A stretch of 64,000 nucleotides of DNA from positions 62,001-126,000 of the forward strand of contig JBBQWQ010000009.1 in NCBI GenBank assembly GCA_038210445.1, in the 5' to 3' direction. The notes under the pieces are model-generated. The model searched no databases. It was given only the letters and a program-made list of their open reading frames with translations, and was not told the DNA's origin. A program made the position numbers and the translations under genes. Shown here piece after piece: positions 8,241-16,368 of the stretch (position 1 is its first letter; each line of letters opens with the position of its first letter). The stretch is from JABFRG01 sp038210445 (GTDB taxonomy: Bacteria; Myxococcota_A; Polyangia; Polyangiales; Polyangiaceae).

Positions 8241-9134
8241 ATGCCGTGGCCGAGCAAGAAGACCGGCGGGCTCGACGCCCACGAGAAGCAGAGCTTCGGA
8301 AAGGGCGTCTTCCGCCGCTGCGACGGCTGCGGCGAGACCATGCCGTCGGAGGCCATGGAGGCGAACTTCGAGGTGTGCCCCCACTGCGGCCAGCACCACA
8401 AGCTGGCGGCCCGCCGCTGGCGCGAGCTGCTCCTCGACGGCGCCAAGCTCGAAGAGTGGGACGCTGATTTGGCACCGGGTGATCCGCTCCGCTTCTCCGA
8501 CGGAAAGGGCTATGCGGACCGCGTCGCCGCTGCGCAGCGCGCGGCCAACGCCAAGGACGCCATCGAGATCGGTCGCGCCAAGATGGACGGCACCCACGTG
8601 GCCTACGGCGCCTTCAACTTCTCGTTCATGGGCGGATCCATGGGCTCGGTGGTGGGCGAAAAGGTGGCCCGTCTCTTCGAGCGCGGGGTCAAGCACAAGC
8701 TGCCCGTGGTGCTCCTCCAAGCTTCCGGCGGCGCCCGCATGCAAGAGGGCATTTTGAGCCTCATGCAGATGGCCAAGGGCGTGGCCGCGCGCGAGCGTCT
8801 TCGTGACGCGCGCATGCCCTTCATCAGTGTGCTGCTGCACCCCACCACCGGCGGCGTGGCGGCGAGCTTCGCCTTTCTGGGCGACGTGAACCTCGCCGAA
8901 CCAAAGGCGCTCGTGGGCTTCGCGGGCCCGCGGGTCATCGAGACCACCATTCGCCAGAAGCTCCCGGAGGGCTTCCAGCGCAGCGAGTTCTTGCTGGAGC
9001 ACGGGATGATCGACCGCATCACCTCGCGCCTCGACATGAAGGCCGAGATCGGCCGCATGCTGCGCATTTTCTCGCCCTCCCCCCCCGCGGCGCGCTCCAG
9101 CCGGAAGCTCCCCGAGCTTTCGGACCCGGAGTGA
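8241..9134 (+). CDS. accD: acetyl-CoA carboxylase carboxyltransferase beta subunit
   Basis: A 297-residue protein that, with AccA, transfers carboxyl from carboxybiotin to acetyl-CoA to make malonyl-CoA, the first step of fatty acid synthesis. The N-terminal zinc ribbon is intact: Cys27, Cys30, Cys46 and Cys49 (CDGC...CPHC). The crotonase-like core shows GGSMGSVVGEK, QASGGARMQEG and the PTTGGVAASFA block that binds acyl-CoA. The ATG at 8241 starts two bases after the scoB stop. The accD-folC order found here is conserved in many bacteria. Confidence 0.96.
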   Translation: MPWPSKKTGGLDAHEKQSFGKGVFRRCDGCGETMPSEAMEANFEVCPHCGQHHKLAARRWRELLLDGAKLEEWDADLAPGDPLRFSDGKGYADRVAAAQRAANAKDAIEIGRAKMDGTHVAYGAFNFSFMGGSMGSVVGEKVARLFERGVKHKLPVVLLQASGGARMQEGILSLMQMAKGVAARERLRDARMPFISVLLHPTTGGVAASFAFLGDVNLAEPKALVGFAGPRVIETTIRQKLPEGFQRSEFLLEHGMIDRITSRLDMKAEIGRMLRIFSPSPPAARSSRKLPELSDPE

Positions 9135-9153
9135 CCGAACGCCGGAGCCATCG

Positions 9154-10431
9154 GTGAAGGAGCGGCGCGCCGCCAACTCCGCGGCGCTGGCCAAGACGCT
9201 GGCAGAGCTCTACGCGCGGGGCACCAAGGGTATCGTTCTGGGCCTCGACGGCATGCGCGAGGTGTGCGCGCGGGCCGGCCACCCGGAGCGTAGCTTCGCA
9301 TGCGTGCATATTGCAGGCACCAACGGCAAGGGCTCCACCGCGGCCATGGTCGAGTCCATCGCCCGGGCCGCGAAGAAGCGCACCGGCCTCTACACGTCGC
9401 CGCACCTGGCTCGTTTCGCGGAGCGCATCCGCATCGACGGCGAGCCCATCGACGACGGTCGCCTGGTGCGCGCCCTTCGCGCGGCGCTCGACCTTGGCCC
9501 TTCGCTCACCTTCTTCGAGGTGGCGACGCTGGCTGCGTTTCTTGCGTTCCGCGACGCGGGCGTGGAGCTGGCGGTGCTCGAGGTCGGCCTGGGGGGCCGA
9601 CTCGATGCCACCAACGTCGTCACCAAGCCGCTCGCCTGCGGCGTCACCAGCATCGACCTCGACCACACCGAGCTTCTGGGCGATACCTTGGTGGCCATCG
9701 CCCGGGAAAAAGCTGCCATCGCCAAGCCGGGCGTACCCTTGGTGGTGTCGCGCAGCATCGTAGAGCGTCCGGAGGTCGACGCGGCCATCGCGGAAGTCGC
9801 GATGCGATGCGGCGCGCCGCGGGTTTCTGCGAAGGAGAGCGCCGCGCGCCTGGAGAGCGCCGGGCTTGCGCCCGCGTCGCTGGTGCCCACGCTGGCCGGC
9901 GCGCACCAGCGCAGCAACGCCGAGGTGGCGGCGGTGCTCGCCTCGCTGTGCGGCCTCCCCTCTTCGGCCATCGGCCGCGGCATCGCCCGGGCCCGCTGGC
10001 CGGGCCGCCTGGAGCGCGTGGAGCGCGACGGCATCGCGTACCTGCTCGACGGCGCGCACAACGTCGAAGGCGCAGTCGCGCTGCGCGCCTACTGCGCCGA
10101 GCATGCGCCCCACGACTGGATGGTGTTCGGCGCCTTGGCCGACAAGCCCTGGCGCGCCATCGTCGACGCGCTCGCCGCCATCGCGCGGGTGGGCGTGGTG
10201 TACGCGCCGCCCAAGGGCCGGGCGGCGCCGCCCGGCGACGAGGTGGCGAGCTACTTCGAAGGCCGCGGCGTGCGCTGCGAGATCACCGAGAACGCGGCCG
10301 AAGCCCTGGCGCTTCTCGAGGCCCGAACGCCGCGCCCGGAGACCGTGCTGGTGGCGGGCTCTCTGTACCTGGTGGGCGAGACGCGCGCGCTCCTCCTGAA
10401 CCAGGCCACCGATCCGCCCATCGCGCTGTAG
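9154..10431 (+). CDS. folC: dihydrofolate synthase / folylpolyglutamate synthase
   Basis: The 425-residue Mur-ligase-family enzyme adds glutamate to dihydropteroate or tetrahydrofolate using ATP. The P-loop GTNGKGST lies at residues 55-62. The FFEVATLAAF and EVGLGGRLDATNVV blocks and the DGAHN motif near residue 298 are all family signatures. The start is GTG at 9154, 19 bases after the accD stop. It ends the scoAB-accD-folC run. Confidence 0.95.
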   Translation: MKERRAANSAALAKTLAELYARGTKGIVLGLDGMREVCARAGHPERSFACVHIAGTNGKGSTAAMVESIARAAKKRTGLYTSPHLARFAERIRIDGEPIDDGRLVRALRAALDLGPSLTFFEVATLAAFLAFRDAGVELAVLEVGLGGRLDATNVVTKPLACGVTSIDLDHTELLGDTLVAIAREKAAIAKPGVPLVVSRSIVERPEVDAAIAEVAMRCGAPRVSAKESAARLESAGLAPASLVPTLAGAHQRSNAEVAAVLASLCGLPSSAIGRGIARARWPGRLERVERDGIAYLLDGAHNVEGAVALRAYCAEHAPHDWMVFGALADKPWRAIVDALAAIARVGVVYAPPKGRAAPPGDEVASYFEGRGVRCEITENAAEALALLEARTPRPETVLVAGSLYLVGETRALLLNQATDPPIAL

Positions 10432-10466
10432 GGAAATTCCTGGGTCCAGAAGTGCGCTGGGCGATC

Positions 10467-10472
10467 TACTAT
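10467..10472 (+). promoter_or_regulatory. -10 element, leaderless
   Basis: TACTAT ends 6 bases before the ATG at 10479, so transcription would be expected to begin at the start codon itself. Confidence 0.45.
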
Positions 10473-10478
10473 GCCCGC

Positions 10479-10964
10479 ATGCCGAGCTTCGACATCGCCT
10501 CGAAGGTGCAATGGAGCGAGATCGACAATGCCGTCAACCAGGCGAGCAAAGAGATCGCCCAGCGCTTCGACTTCAAGGACACCGGGACCGGCGTCGAGAA
10601 GACGAAAGAGGGTCTGCTCATCGAGGCCTCGAGCGAGGACCGCGCCAAGGCCGCCTGGGACGTGCTCCAAGAGAAGCTCGTGCGCCGCAAAGTGAGCCTG
10701 CGCTTCATGGACCCGCAGGACCCACAGAAGACCGGCAAGGGCGGCTCCAAGATCCTGGTGAAGGTGAAGGAGGGCGTCGAGACCGAGCCCGCCAAGAAGA
10801 TGATCCAGCTCATCAAGGACGCCAAGCTCAAGGTGCAAGCCAGCATTCAAGAGGCGCAGGTGCGGGTGACCGGCAAAAATCGCGACGATCTGCAGAAGGC
10901 CATCGCCGTACTCCGCTCCGAAGACTTCGGTATCGAGCTTCAATTCACGAACTTTCGAGACTAA
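10479..10964 (+). CDS. yajQ: YajQ family nucleotide-binding protein
   Basis: The 161-residue product opens with MPSFDIASKVQWSEIDNAVN and contains RFDFKDTG and ELQFTNFRD, the diagnostic ends of the UPF0234/YajQ family. Members have two RNP-like ferredoxin folds. Some bind cyclic di-GMP or other nucleotides; a role in RNA or phage biology is reported for a few. It is cytoplasmic. The ATG at 10479 gives the normal family length, and a -10 element sits 6 bases upstream. glmM follows after 4 bases and is probably co-transcribed. Confidence 0.93.
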   Translation: MPSFDIASKVQWSEIDNAVNQASKEIAQRFDFKDTGTGVEKTKEGLLIEASSEDRAKAAWDVLQEKLVRRKVSLRFMDPQDPQKTGKGGSKILVKVKEGVETEPAKKMIQLIKDAKLKVQASIQEAQVRVTGKNRDDLQKAIAVLRSEDFGIELQFTNFRD

Positions 10965-10968
10965 ACCG

Positions 10969-12417
10969 GTGAAGAAAACTTCGTCCAAGCGCACGGCCAA
11001 CGCCGCTGCAGCCGCCACGCCCGCAACGCCCGCAACGCCCGCAACGCCGCCGCGTCCGACGCGCCTGCTCTTCGGCACCGACGGCATTCGCGGCCTCGCC
11101 AACGCCGAGCCGCTCTCGCCCGAGCTGGCCCTGCGCCTGGGGCGCGCCATCACCTTCGTGGCGGGTCGCGGCAAGACCCACGTGCCGCGCATCCTCATCG
11201 GAAAAGACACGCGCCTCTCCGGCTATATGCTGGAGACCGCCATGGCTTCCGGTATCTGCAGCATGGGCGGGCGGGTCATCCTGTGTGGGCCGGTGCCCAC
11301 GCCGGCCATCGCGCACCTGACGACCAGCATGCGCGCCGACGCCGGCATCGTCATCAGCGCCAGCCACAACCCCTACCAAGACAACGGTATCAAGATCTTC
11401 GGCGCAGACGGGTTCAAGCTGCACGACGAGCTGGAGGCGGAGATCGAGCGGCTCATGGCCGACGAGTCGCTGCTCGGCGCTCGGCCCACCGGCCCCGGCG
11501 TGGGTCGCGCGACCAAGCTCGAGGACTCGCGCGGCCGCTACGTGGTGTTCGCCAAGAACTCGTTTCCCCGGGAGCTCACCCTCGATGGCCTGCGCATCGT
11601 GGTCGACGCCGCCCACGGCGCAGCCTATCGCGTGGCGCCGCTGGTGTTCTCCGAGCTGGGCGCCACCGTGACCGCGCTGGGCGTGAAGCCCAACGGCGTG
11701 AACATCAACCGCGACGCCGGCGCCCTCCACCCAGACAACGCCCGCGCCGAGGTGGTCAAGCGCGGCGCCGACATTGGCATCGCCCTCGACGGCGACGCCG
11801 ACCGGCTCATCGTCATCGACGAAAAAGGGCAGATCGTCGACGGCGACGCGGTCATGGCCATGTGCGCCCGGCGCATGCTCGACGACGGCGAGCTCCGTCA
11901 CAAGACGCTGGTGGCGACGGTCATGTCGAACCTCGGTCTCGAGCGCGCCATCACCGCCCGCGGCGGCCGGCTGGTGCGTACGCAAGTGGGCGATCGCTAC
12001 GTGGTGGCGGCCATGCGCGAAGGCGGCTTCAACCTCGGCGGCGAGCAGTCGGGGCATCTCATTTTCCTCGACCACGCGTCCACCGGCGACGGCATCGTCG
12101 CAGCCCTCCAGGTGCTCGCCATCATGATGCGCACCGGCAAGCCCCTCTCGGAGCTGTGGCAAAGCTCGATGGAGCGGGTGCCGCAGATCCTCGAGAACGT
12201 GCAGCTATCGGCGCGCAAGAACCTCGAAGACATGCGCACGCTCTCCACCGAGGCCGCCAAGGTAAAAGACGCCCTGGGTAAGGACGGGCGGGTGATTGTG
12301 CGCTGGAGTGGGACCGAAGCGAAGCTGCGCATCATGATCGAAGGCCCCAGCGACGCCAAGATCCGCGCCTACGCGAAATCCCTCGCCGACGCTGCGCGCA
12401 AGGACGTACCGGGATAG
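10969..12417 (+). CDS. glmM: phosphoglucosamine mutase
   Basis: The 482-residue enzyme converts glucosamine-6-phosphate to glucosamine-1-phosphate on the way to UDP-GlcNAc for peptidoglycan and LPS. The activated serine is in GIVISASHNPYQDNG, the Mg-binding loop is DGDADR, and the phosphate-binding motif RWSGTEAKLRIM is near the C-terminus. An N-terminal extension of about 28 residues, Lys-rich then Ala-Thr-Pro repeats encoded by 9-bp tandem repeats, is absent from typical GlmM. The GTG at 10969 starts it; a later start is unlikely because no good codon precedes RLLFGTDGIRG. Confidence 0.95.
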   Translation: MKKTSSKRTANAAAAATPATPATPATPPRPTRLLFGTDGIRGLANAEPLSPELALRLGRAITFVAGRGKTHVPRILIGKDTRLSGYMLETAMASGICSMGGRVILCGPVPTPAIAHLTTSMRADAGIVISASHNPYQDNGIKIFGADGFKLHDELEAEIERLMADESLLGARPTGPGVGRATKLEDSRGRYVVFAKNSFPRELTLDGLRIVVDAAHGAAYRVAPLVFSELGATVTALGVKPNGVNINRDAGALHPDNARAEVVKRGADIGIALDGDADRLIVIDEKGQIVDGDAVMAMCARRMLDDGELRHKTLVATVMSNLGLERAITARGGRLVRTQVGDRYVVAAMREGGFNLGGEQSGHLIFLDHASTGDGIVAALQVLAIMMRTGKPLSELWQSSMERVPQILENVQLSARKNLEDMRTLSTEAAKVKDALGKDGRVIVRWSGTEAKLRIMIEGPSDAKIRAYAKSLADAARKDVPG

Positions 12418-12440
12418 TTCGTCGCCCGCGCGCGACTTGC

Positions 12441-12446
12441 TATCGT
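12441..12446 (+). promoter_or_regulatory. extended -10 element, leaderless
   Basis: TGC-TATCGT ends 6 bases before the ATG at 12453, with TTCGTC a possible weak -35 17 bases upstream. Confidence 0.5.
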
Positions 12447-12452
12447 TCGAGC

Positions 12453-13844
12453 ATGCGCTTTGGTGCTCTGCTTGGAACGACGCTTCTTTCGCTCCCCATC
12501 TCGATGGTGTTCGCCTGCGTGGGTGACGAGCCGGTGTCGGGCAAGCCGGCCCCCTTCGGCGAGTCCGACGCGGGCGATGCGGCCGCCCAACCGACGGCCG
12601 ACGGCGGCGTGGAAGCGGCCGCTCCCGGCACCACCATCCAGGTGACCCCCGACGGCAACGACAACGCCGATGGGTACCGGAAACCGGTGAAGACCCTGAA
12701 GCGCGCGCTGGGCATCGCCAAGACCGGCGATACCGTGAAGCTGGCGGCTGGGCGCTACGACGCCTCCAGCGGCGAGACCTTTCCCGCGAAAGTGCCGGAC
12801 GGCGTGACCGTCGTCGGCCTCGCCGGTGGCGGCTCGATTCTCGGAGGCACCCGCGCCGAGCCCGCCCTCCTTGTGGGCTCGGGGACCCTTCAAGACCTCG
12901 AGATCGACAGCTTCAAGGTGGGCGTTCAGGTGAGCGGCGCCGCCAGCTTGAAGGGCCTGCGCATTCGCAAGAGCGTGACCGCCATCGCCGCCGAAGGCTC
13001 GGCCAAGGTCACCGCGCAAGACATCGACATCACCGGCAATCTCACCTCCTGCGACGCGGGCGTGGCGCTCACCGGCGACGCAGACTTCGGCGTGCAGGGC
13101 CTGGCCACCCGCAGCCTCGGAACCACGCTCTCGGCAGAGGGCAATGCCGCCGCGACCGTCGGCAAGTCGCGCTGGGAAGGCGATCCGGGGTGCGCAGACG
13201 CGGTGCTGGTGATCGCCACCAAGAAGCGCGTGGCCCTCTCGGAGACCGTCCTCGAGGGAGGGCGCATCGGCATCTCCTTTGGGACGCCCGGGGTGCTCCC
13301 CGCCAACTTCGACTTCAGCAAGGCCTCGGCGGTGCGCAACATGGCGGGCGACGCGCTGGTAGGAGGCAACGTGCTGGCGACCCTCAACGACGTGGAGCTG
13401 GCCGGCAACGGCCGCATGGGCATCGAAGCCAGCAGCGGCGCCTGGGACCTCAAGTCGGTCACCATCAAACAGAACGCAGTGTCGGGCATCTACCTGCAGG
13501 GCGCCTCGAGCGGCCTCAAGGGGAGGCTCACGCTGCGCGGCTCCACCGTCACCCAGAACGGCACCGACGGCATCTACCTGTTCGACAACGCGGTGGCCGA
13601 TCTCGGCACCGGCGCGAGCCCCGGCGGCAACACGCTCGCCGGCAACACCAGCGGCGTCGCCCTCAACATCGCCGGGTTCTCCGGCGCAACCGGTATCAGC
13701 GCGGTAGGCAACACCTGGCGCCCGAGCACCCAGAGCGCCAATGCCATGGGCCGCTACGTGGGCGGCATTAGCACCAGCGGGCCGGTGCTGCGCGCGGCTG
13801 GCAACAACTACGCCATCACCGCCGGCTGGTCTCTCGACCTCTAA
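12453..13844 (+). CDS. beta-helix (DUF1565-like) lipoprotein
   Basis: A 463-residue exported lipoprotein with lipobox VFAC, lipidated Cys at residue 22. An Ala/Asp-rich linker follows, then a segment VTPDGNDNADGYRKPVKTLK typical of DUF1565-type right-handed parallel beta-helix proteins, with regularly spaced coils (KGLRIRKSV, DLEIDSF, GRMGIEASSG, NGTDGIYLFDN) to the C-terminus. Such folds often bind or cut polysaccharide, but no lyase catalytic residues can be assigned by eye. It stands alone, convergent with ahcY. Confidence 0.75.
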   Translation: MRFGALLGTTLLSLPISMVFACVGDEPVSGKPAPFGESDAGDAAAQPTADGGVEAAAPGTTIQVTPDGNDNADGYRKPVKTLKRALGIAKTGDTVKLAAGRYDASSGETFPAKVPDGVTVVGLAGGGSILGGTRAEPALLVGSGTLQDLEIDSFKVGVQVSGAASLKGLRIRKSVTAIAAEGSAKVTAQDIDITGNLTSCDAGVALTGDADFGVQGLATRSLGTTLSAEGNAAATVGKSRWEGDPGCADAVLVIATKKRVALSETVLEGGRIGISFGTPGVLPANFDFSKASAVRNMAGDALVGGNVLATLNDVELAGNGRMGIEASSGAWDLKSVTIKQNAVSGIYLQGASSGLKGRLTLRGSTVTQNGTDGIYLFDNAVADLGTGASPGGNTLAGNTSGVALNIAGFSGATGISAVGNTWRPSTQSANAMGRYVGGISTSGPVLRAAGNNYAITAGWSLDL

Positions 13845-13850
13845 CGAAAA

Positions 13851-13880
13851 CGGCCGCTTCCCGGATACGGAAAGCGGCCG
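13851..13880 (-). terminator. rho-independent terminator of the ahcY operon
   Basis: Arms CGGCCGCTTCCCG and CGGAAAGCGGCCG pair with one mismatch. On the minus strand the stem is followed by TTTTCG. It sits 7 bases after the convergent lipoprotein gene and may serve both directions. Confidence 0.7.
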
Positions 13881-13908
13881 CACGACAGTGCACGCGACGG
13901 GCGCGCGC

Positions 13909-15225
13909 TTAGTAGCGGTAGTGCTCGGGCTTGAACGGACCTTCCGGCGCGATGCCGAGGTACGACGACTGCTCGGGGAGCAGCTTGGTGAGCTTCACGC
14001 CCAGCTTGCCGAGGTGGAGGGCGGCCACCTTCTCGTCGAGCTTCTTGGGCAGCGTGTACACGCCGACCGGGTAGTTCTTGGTGTTGGTCCAGAGCTCGAT
14101 CTGCGCGATGGTCTGGTTCGAGAAGCTCGACGACATGACGAACGAGGGGTGACCCTCGGCGCAGCCCAGGTTCACCAGGCGGCCGCGGGCGAGAAGCGTG
14201 ATGCGCTTGCCGTCCTGGAACACGAACTGGTCCACCTGGGGCTTGATGTTGATCTCCTTGATCTCGGGGTTCTTCTCGAGCCAGGCGACGTCGATCTCGG
14301 TGTCGAAGTGACCGATGTTGCACACGATGGCCTGGTCCTTCATGGCCTTCAGGTGCTCGGCGCGGATGACCGAGTTGCAACCGGTGGCGGTGACGAAGAT
14401 GTCGGAGATGGGGGCCGCCTCCTCCATGGTCACCACTTGGTAGCCTTCCATCGCCGCCTGGAGGGCGCAGATGGGGTCGACTTCGGTGATCATGACGCGG
14501 GCGCCGAGGGCGCGCAGGGCCTGGGCCGAGCCCTTGCCCACGTCGCCGTAGCCGGCCACCACCGCGGTCTTGCCCGCGAACATGACGCCAGTGGCGCGCT
14601 TGAGGCCGTCGCCGAGCGACTCACGGCAACCGTAGAGGTTGTCGAACTTCGACTTGGTGACCGAGTCGTTGACGTTCATGGCGGGAACCTTGAGGGTGCC
14701 GGCCTTGTGCATCTCGTAGAGGCGGTGGACGCCGGTGGTGGTCTCTTCGGAGAGGCCGCGGATGGGGTCGGCGCCGGTGAAGAGCTGGGGGTGCTTTTGG
14801 TGGAGCCAAACGGTGAGATCGCCGCCGTCGTCGAGAATCATGTTGGGACCCTTGCCGTCCTTGAAGGCGAAGATCTGCATCTCGAGGCACTCTTCGTATT
14901 CCTTCTCGGTCATGCCCTTCCAGGCGAAGACCGGGACGCCGGTGACGGCGATGGCCGAGGCCGCGTGGTCCACGGTGGAGAAGATGTTGCAACTGGTCCA
15001 GGTGACCTCGGCGCCGAGGGCGGTGAGGGTCTCGATGAGGACCGCGGTCTGCGTGGTCATGTGGAGGCAGCCGGCGACGCGGGCGCCGCTGAGGGGCTTG
15101 GTGGTCCCGAACTCCTTGCGGAGTGCCATGAGGCCGGGCATCTCGCTCTCGGCGATGCCGATGGCCTTGCGCCCCATCTCGGCGAGGTTGATGTCCTTGA
15201 CCTTGTACTTCGGCTGCGTCGTCAT
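13909..15225 (-). CDS. ahcY: S-adenosylhomocysteine hydrolase
   Basis: AhcY splits S-adenosylhomocysteine into adenosine and homocysteine, clearing the inhibitory product of all SAM-dependent methylations. Landmarks are LHMTTQTAVLIETL, the DDGGDLT substrate motif, the NAD-binding loop VVAGYGDVGKG and the C-terminal KPEHYRY. I chose the ATG at 15225 (438 aa) over the ATG at 15231, because GGAG sits 7 bases before the former but only one base before the latter. It is the second gene of an operon: the SahR-like regulator ends 19 bases upstream. Confidence 0.97.
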   Translation of the reverse strand: MTTQPKYKVKDINLAEMGRKAIGIAESEMPGLMALRKEFGTTKPLSGARVAGCLHMTTQTAVLIETLTALGAEVTWTSCNIFSTVDHAASAIAVTGVPVFAWKGMTEKEYEECLEMQIFAFKDGKGPNMILDDGGDLTVWLHQKHPQLFTGADPIRGLSEETTTGVHRLYEMHKAGTLKVPAMNVNDSVTKSKFDNLYGCRESLGDGLKRATGVMFAGKTAVVAGYGDVGKGSAQALRALGARVMITEVDPICALQAAMEGYQVVTMEEAAPISDIFVTATGCNSVIRAEHLKAMKDQAIVCNIGHFDTEIDVAWLEKNPEIKEINIKPQVDQFVFQDGKRITLLARGRLVNLGCAEGHPSFVMSSSFSNQTIAQIELWTNTKNYPVGVYTLPKKLDEKVAALHLGKLGVKLTKLLPEQSSYLGIAPEGPFKPEHYRY

Positions 15226-15244
15226 TGTCATACTCCAGGTTCGG

Positions 15245-16219
15245 TTACGCGTTGCTTGGTGATTCGTTGGGGTTTTCGCGGCGCTTTTTCGCCACCATGA
15301 CTTGCCAGGGAAGGTGTGCGTCGGGCCCACGCTGGGGGGCCGGGGCCGCGCTGACCAAGGCCTCGACGAAGCCGGCGCCGCGCGCGAGCTTGCGCAGCTC
15401 CTCGGGGTCGAAGCCCAGCCAAAGGTCGGCGCGCTCGCGCATCGACTCGTCGTCGTGCGGCGCGTAGTCGAGCAGCACCAGGGCGCCGCCCGGCGCGCAG
15501 AAGCTCGCAAGCTGCGCCAGCACCGCGCTCGGCCGCGGCGCGTGATGCAGCACCCGCACCGCGAAGACCACGTCGGCCAGCCCGGCGGGGACCAGCCCTT
15601 CGGAGTCGAGCGAGCCGGCGAGAAGCTCCACGTTGCGAAAGCCGCGCTGGGCCACGCGCCGGCGGGCCAGCGCCAGTTGCGCCTCCGAGCGATCGACCGC
15701 GATGACGCGCTCGAAGGCGGGCGCCAGGACCTCGAGCAGGCTGCCGTCGCCGGTCCCCACATCGACCGCCAGGCGGCGCCGAGGCAAGAGATGCGAGAGC
15801 GCCGAGAGGTACGACGCGAGCTCCGGCGGCTGGGCGTCGAGCTCCTTGGCCTCGGCCTTGGCGAAGTACTCCCGGCCCACCGCGTCGCGGGCCAGCACCA
15901 CCGCTTCGACGCGCGCCAGGCTACCGTCGGCCTCGCAGAGGGCGCGGCCGCTCCGCACCGCGTCGAGCACCACAGGATCGCGGCGCACGTCGTCGCGAAG
16001 ACGGAGCAGGCTTCGGGTGCCTTGCTTGTGCACGCTCACCAGCCCCGCCTGCTTGAGCGAGGCGGCGTGCCGGGAGACGTTCGGCTGCGACTCGCCCAAA
16101 AGCTCGGCCAGCTCGCCGATGGCCAGCTCCTCCTCGGCGGCCAGCGCCAGCAGGCGAAGGCGCAACGGCTCTGCGAGCGCGCGGTAGAGCTCCCAGCGGG
16201 GTGATGCGGTCTCGAGCAC
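15245..16219 (-). CDS. SahR-like ArsR-family regulator with SAM-methyltransferase domain
   Basis: A 324-residue protein. Residues 1-90 form an ArsR winged helix, with the recognition region LGESQPNVSRHAASLKQAGL. Residues 140-310 form a class I methyltransferase fold with motif I VDVGTGDG at 152-159. SahR regulators known from Deltaproteobacteria have this architecture. They repress SAM-cycle genes and release DNA when S-adenosylhomocysteine binds the methylase-like domain. Position directly upstream of ahcY in the same operon fits that role closely. The start is GTG at 16219. Binding to its own promoter is inferred from a palindrome beside the -10 element. Confidence 0.8.
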   Translation of the reverse strand: MLETASPRWELYRALAEPLRLRLLALAAEEELAIGELAELLGESQPNVSRHAASLKQAGLVSVHKQGTRSLLRLRDDVRRDPVVLDAVRSGRALCEADGSLARVEAVVLARDAVGREYFAKAEAKELDAQPPELASYLSALSHLLPRRRLAVDVGTGDGSLLEVLAPAFERVIAVDRSEAQLALARRRVAQRGFRNVELLAGSLDSEGLVPAGLADVVFAVRVLHHAPRPSAVLAQLASFCAPGGALVLLDYAPHDDESMRERADLWLGFDPEELRKLARGAGFVEALVSAAPAPQRGPDAHLPWQVMVAKKRRENPNESPSNA

Positions 16220-16227
16220 CCCGATGT

Positions 16228-16301
16228 TCTATACTCTCATGCGCATGAACGCAACTTGAATCGATACTGGCCCCGTCGCGGTATACATAAATGCATGAAT
16301 T
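16228..16301. promoter_or_regulatory. sahR-ahcY promoter and candidate operators
   Basis: On the minus strand a -10-like TATAGA (16228-16233) ends 8 bases before the GTG. Just upstream is a perfect 12-bp palindrome, TCATGCGCATGA (16237-16248), where a repressor would block RNA polymerase. A second, imperfect dyad around ATGCAT (16287-16300) repeats the half-site GCATGAA exactly 50 bases away. GTATAC at 16281-16286 is a further small palindrome. Confidence 0.5.
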
Positions 16302-16304
16302 TGC

Positions 16305-16310
16305 TAATTT
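16305..16310 (+). promoter_or_regulatory. extended -10 element TGC-TAATTT
   Basis: A + strand -10 element 58 bases before the first transferase gene, touching the second candidate SahR dyad, so the two divergent units may influence each other. Confidence 0.4.
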
Positions 16311-16368
16311 TTGTCCCACAATCCGGGGTTCCCGCGGGGCGGGTGGGCCGTTGACGGACCGCCGGTGA

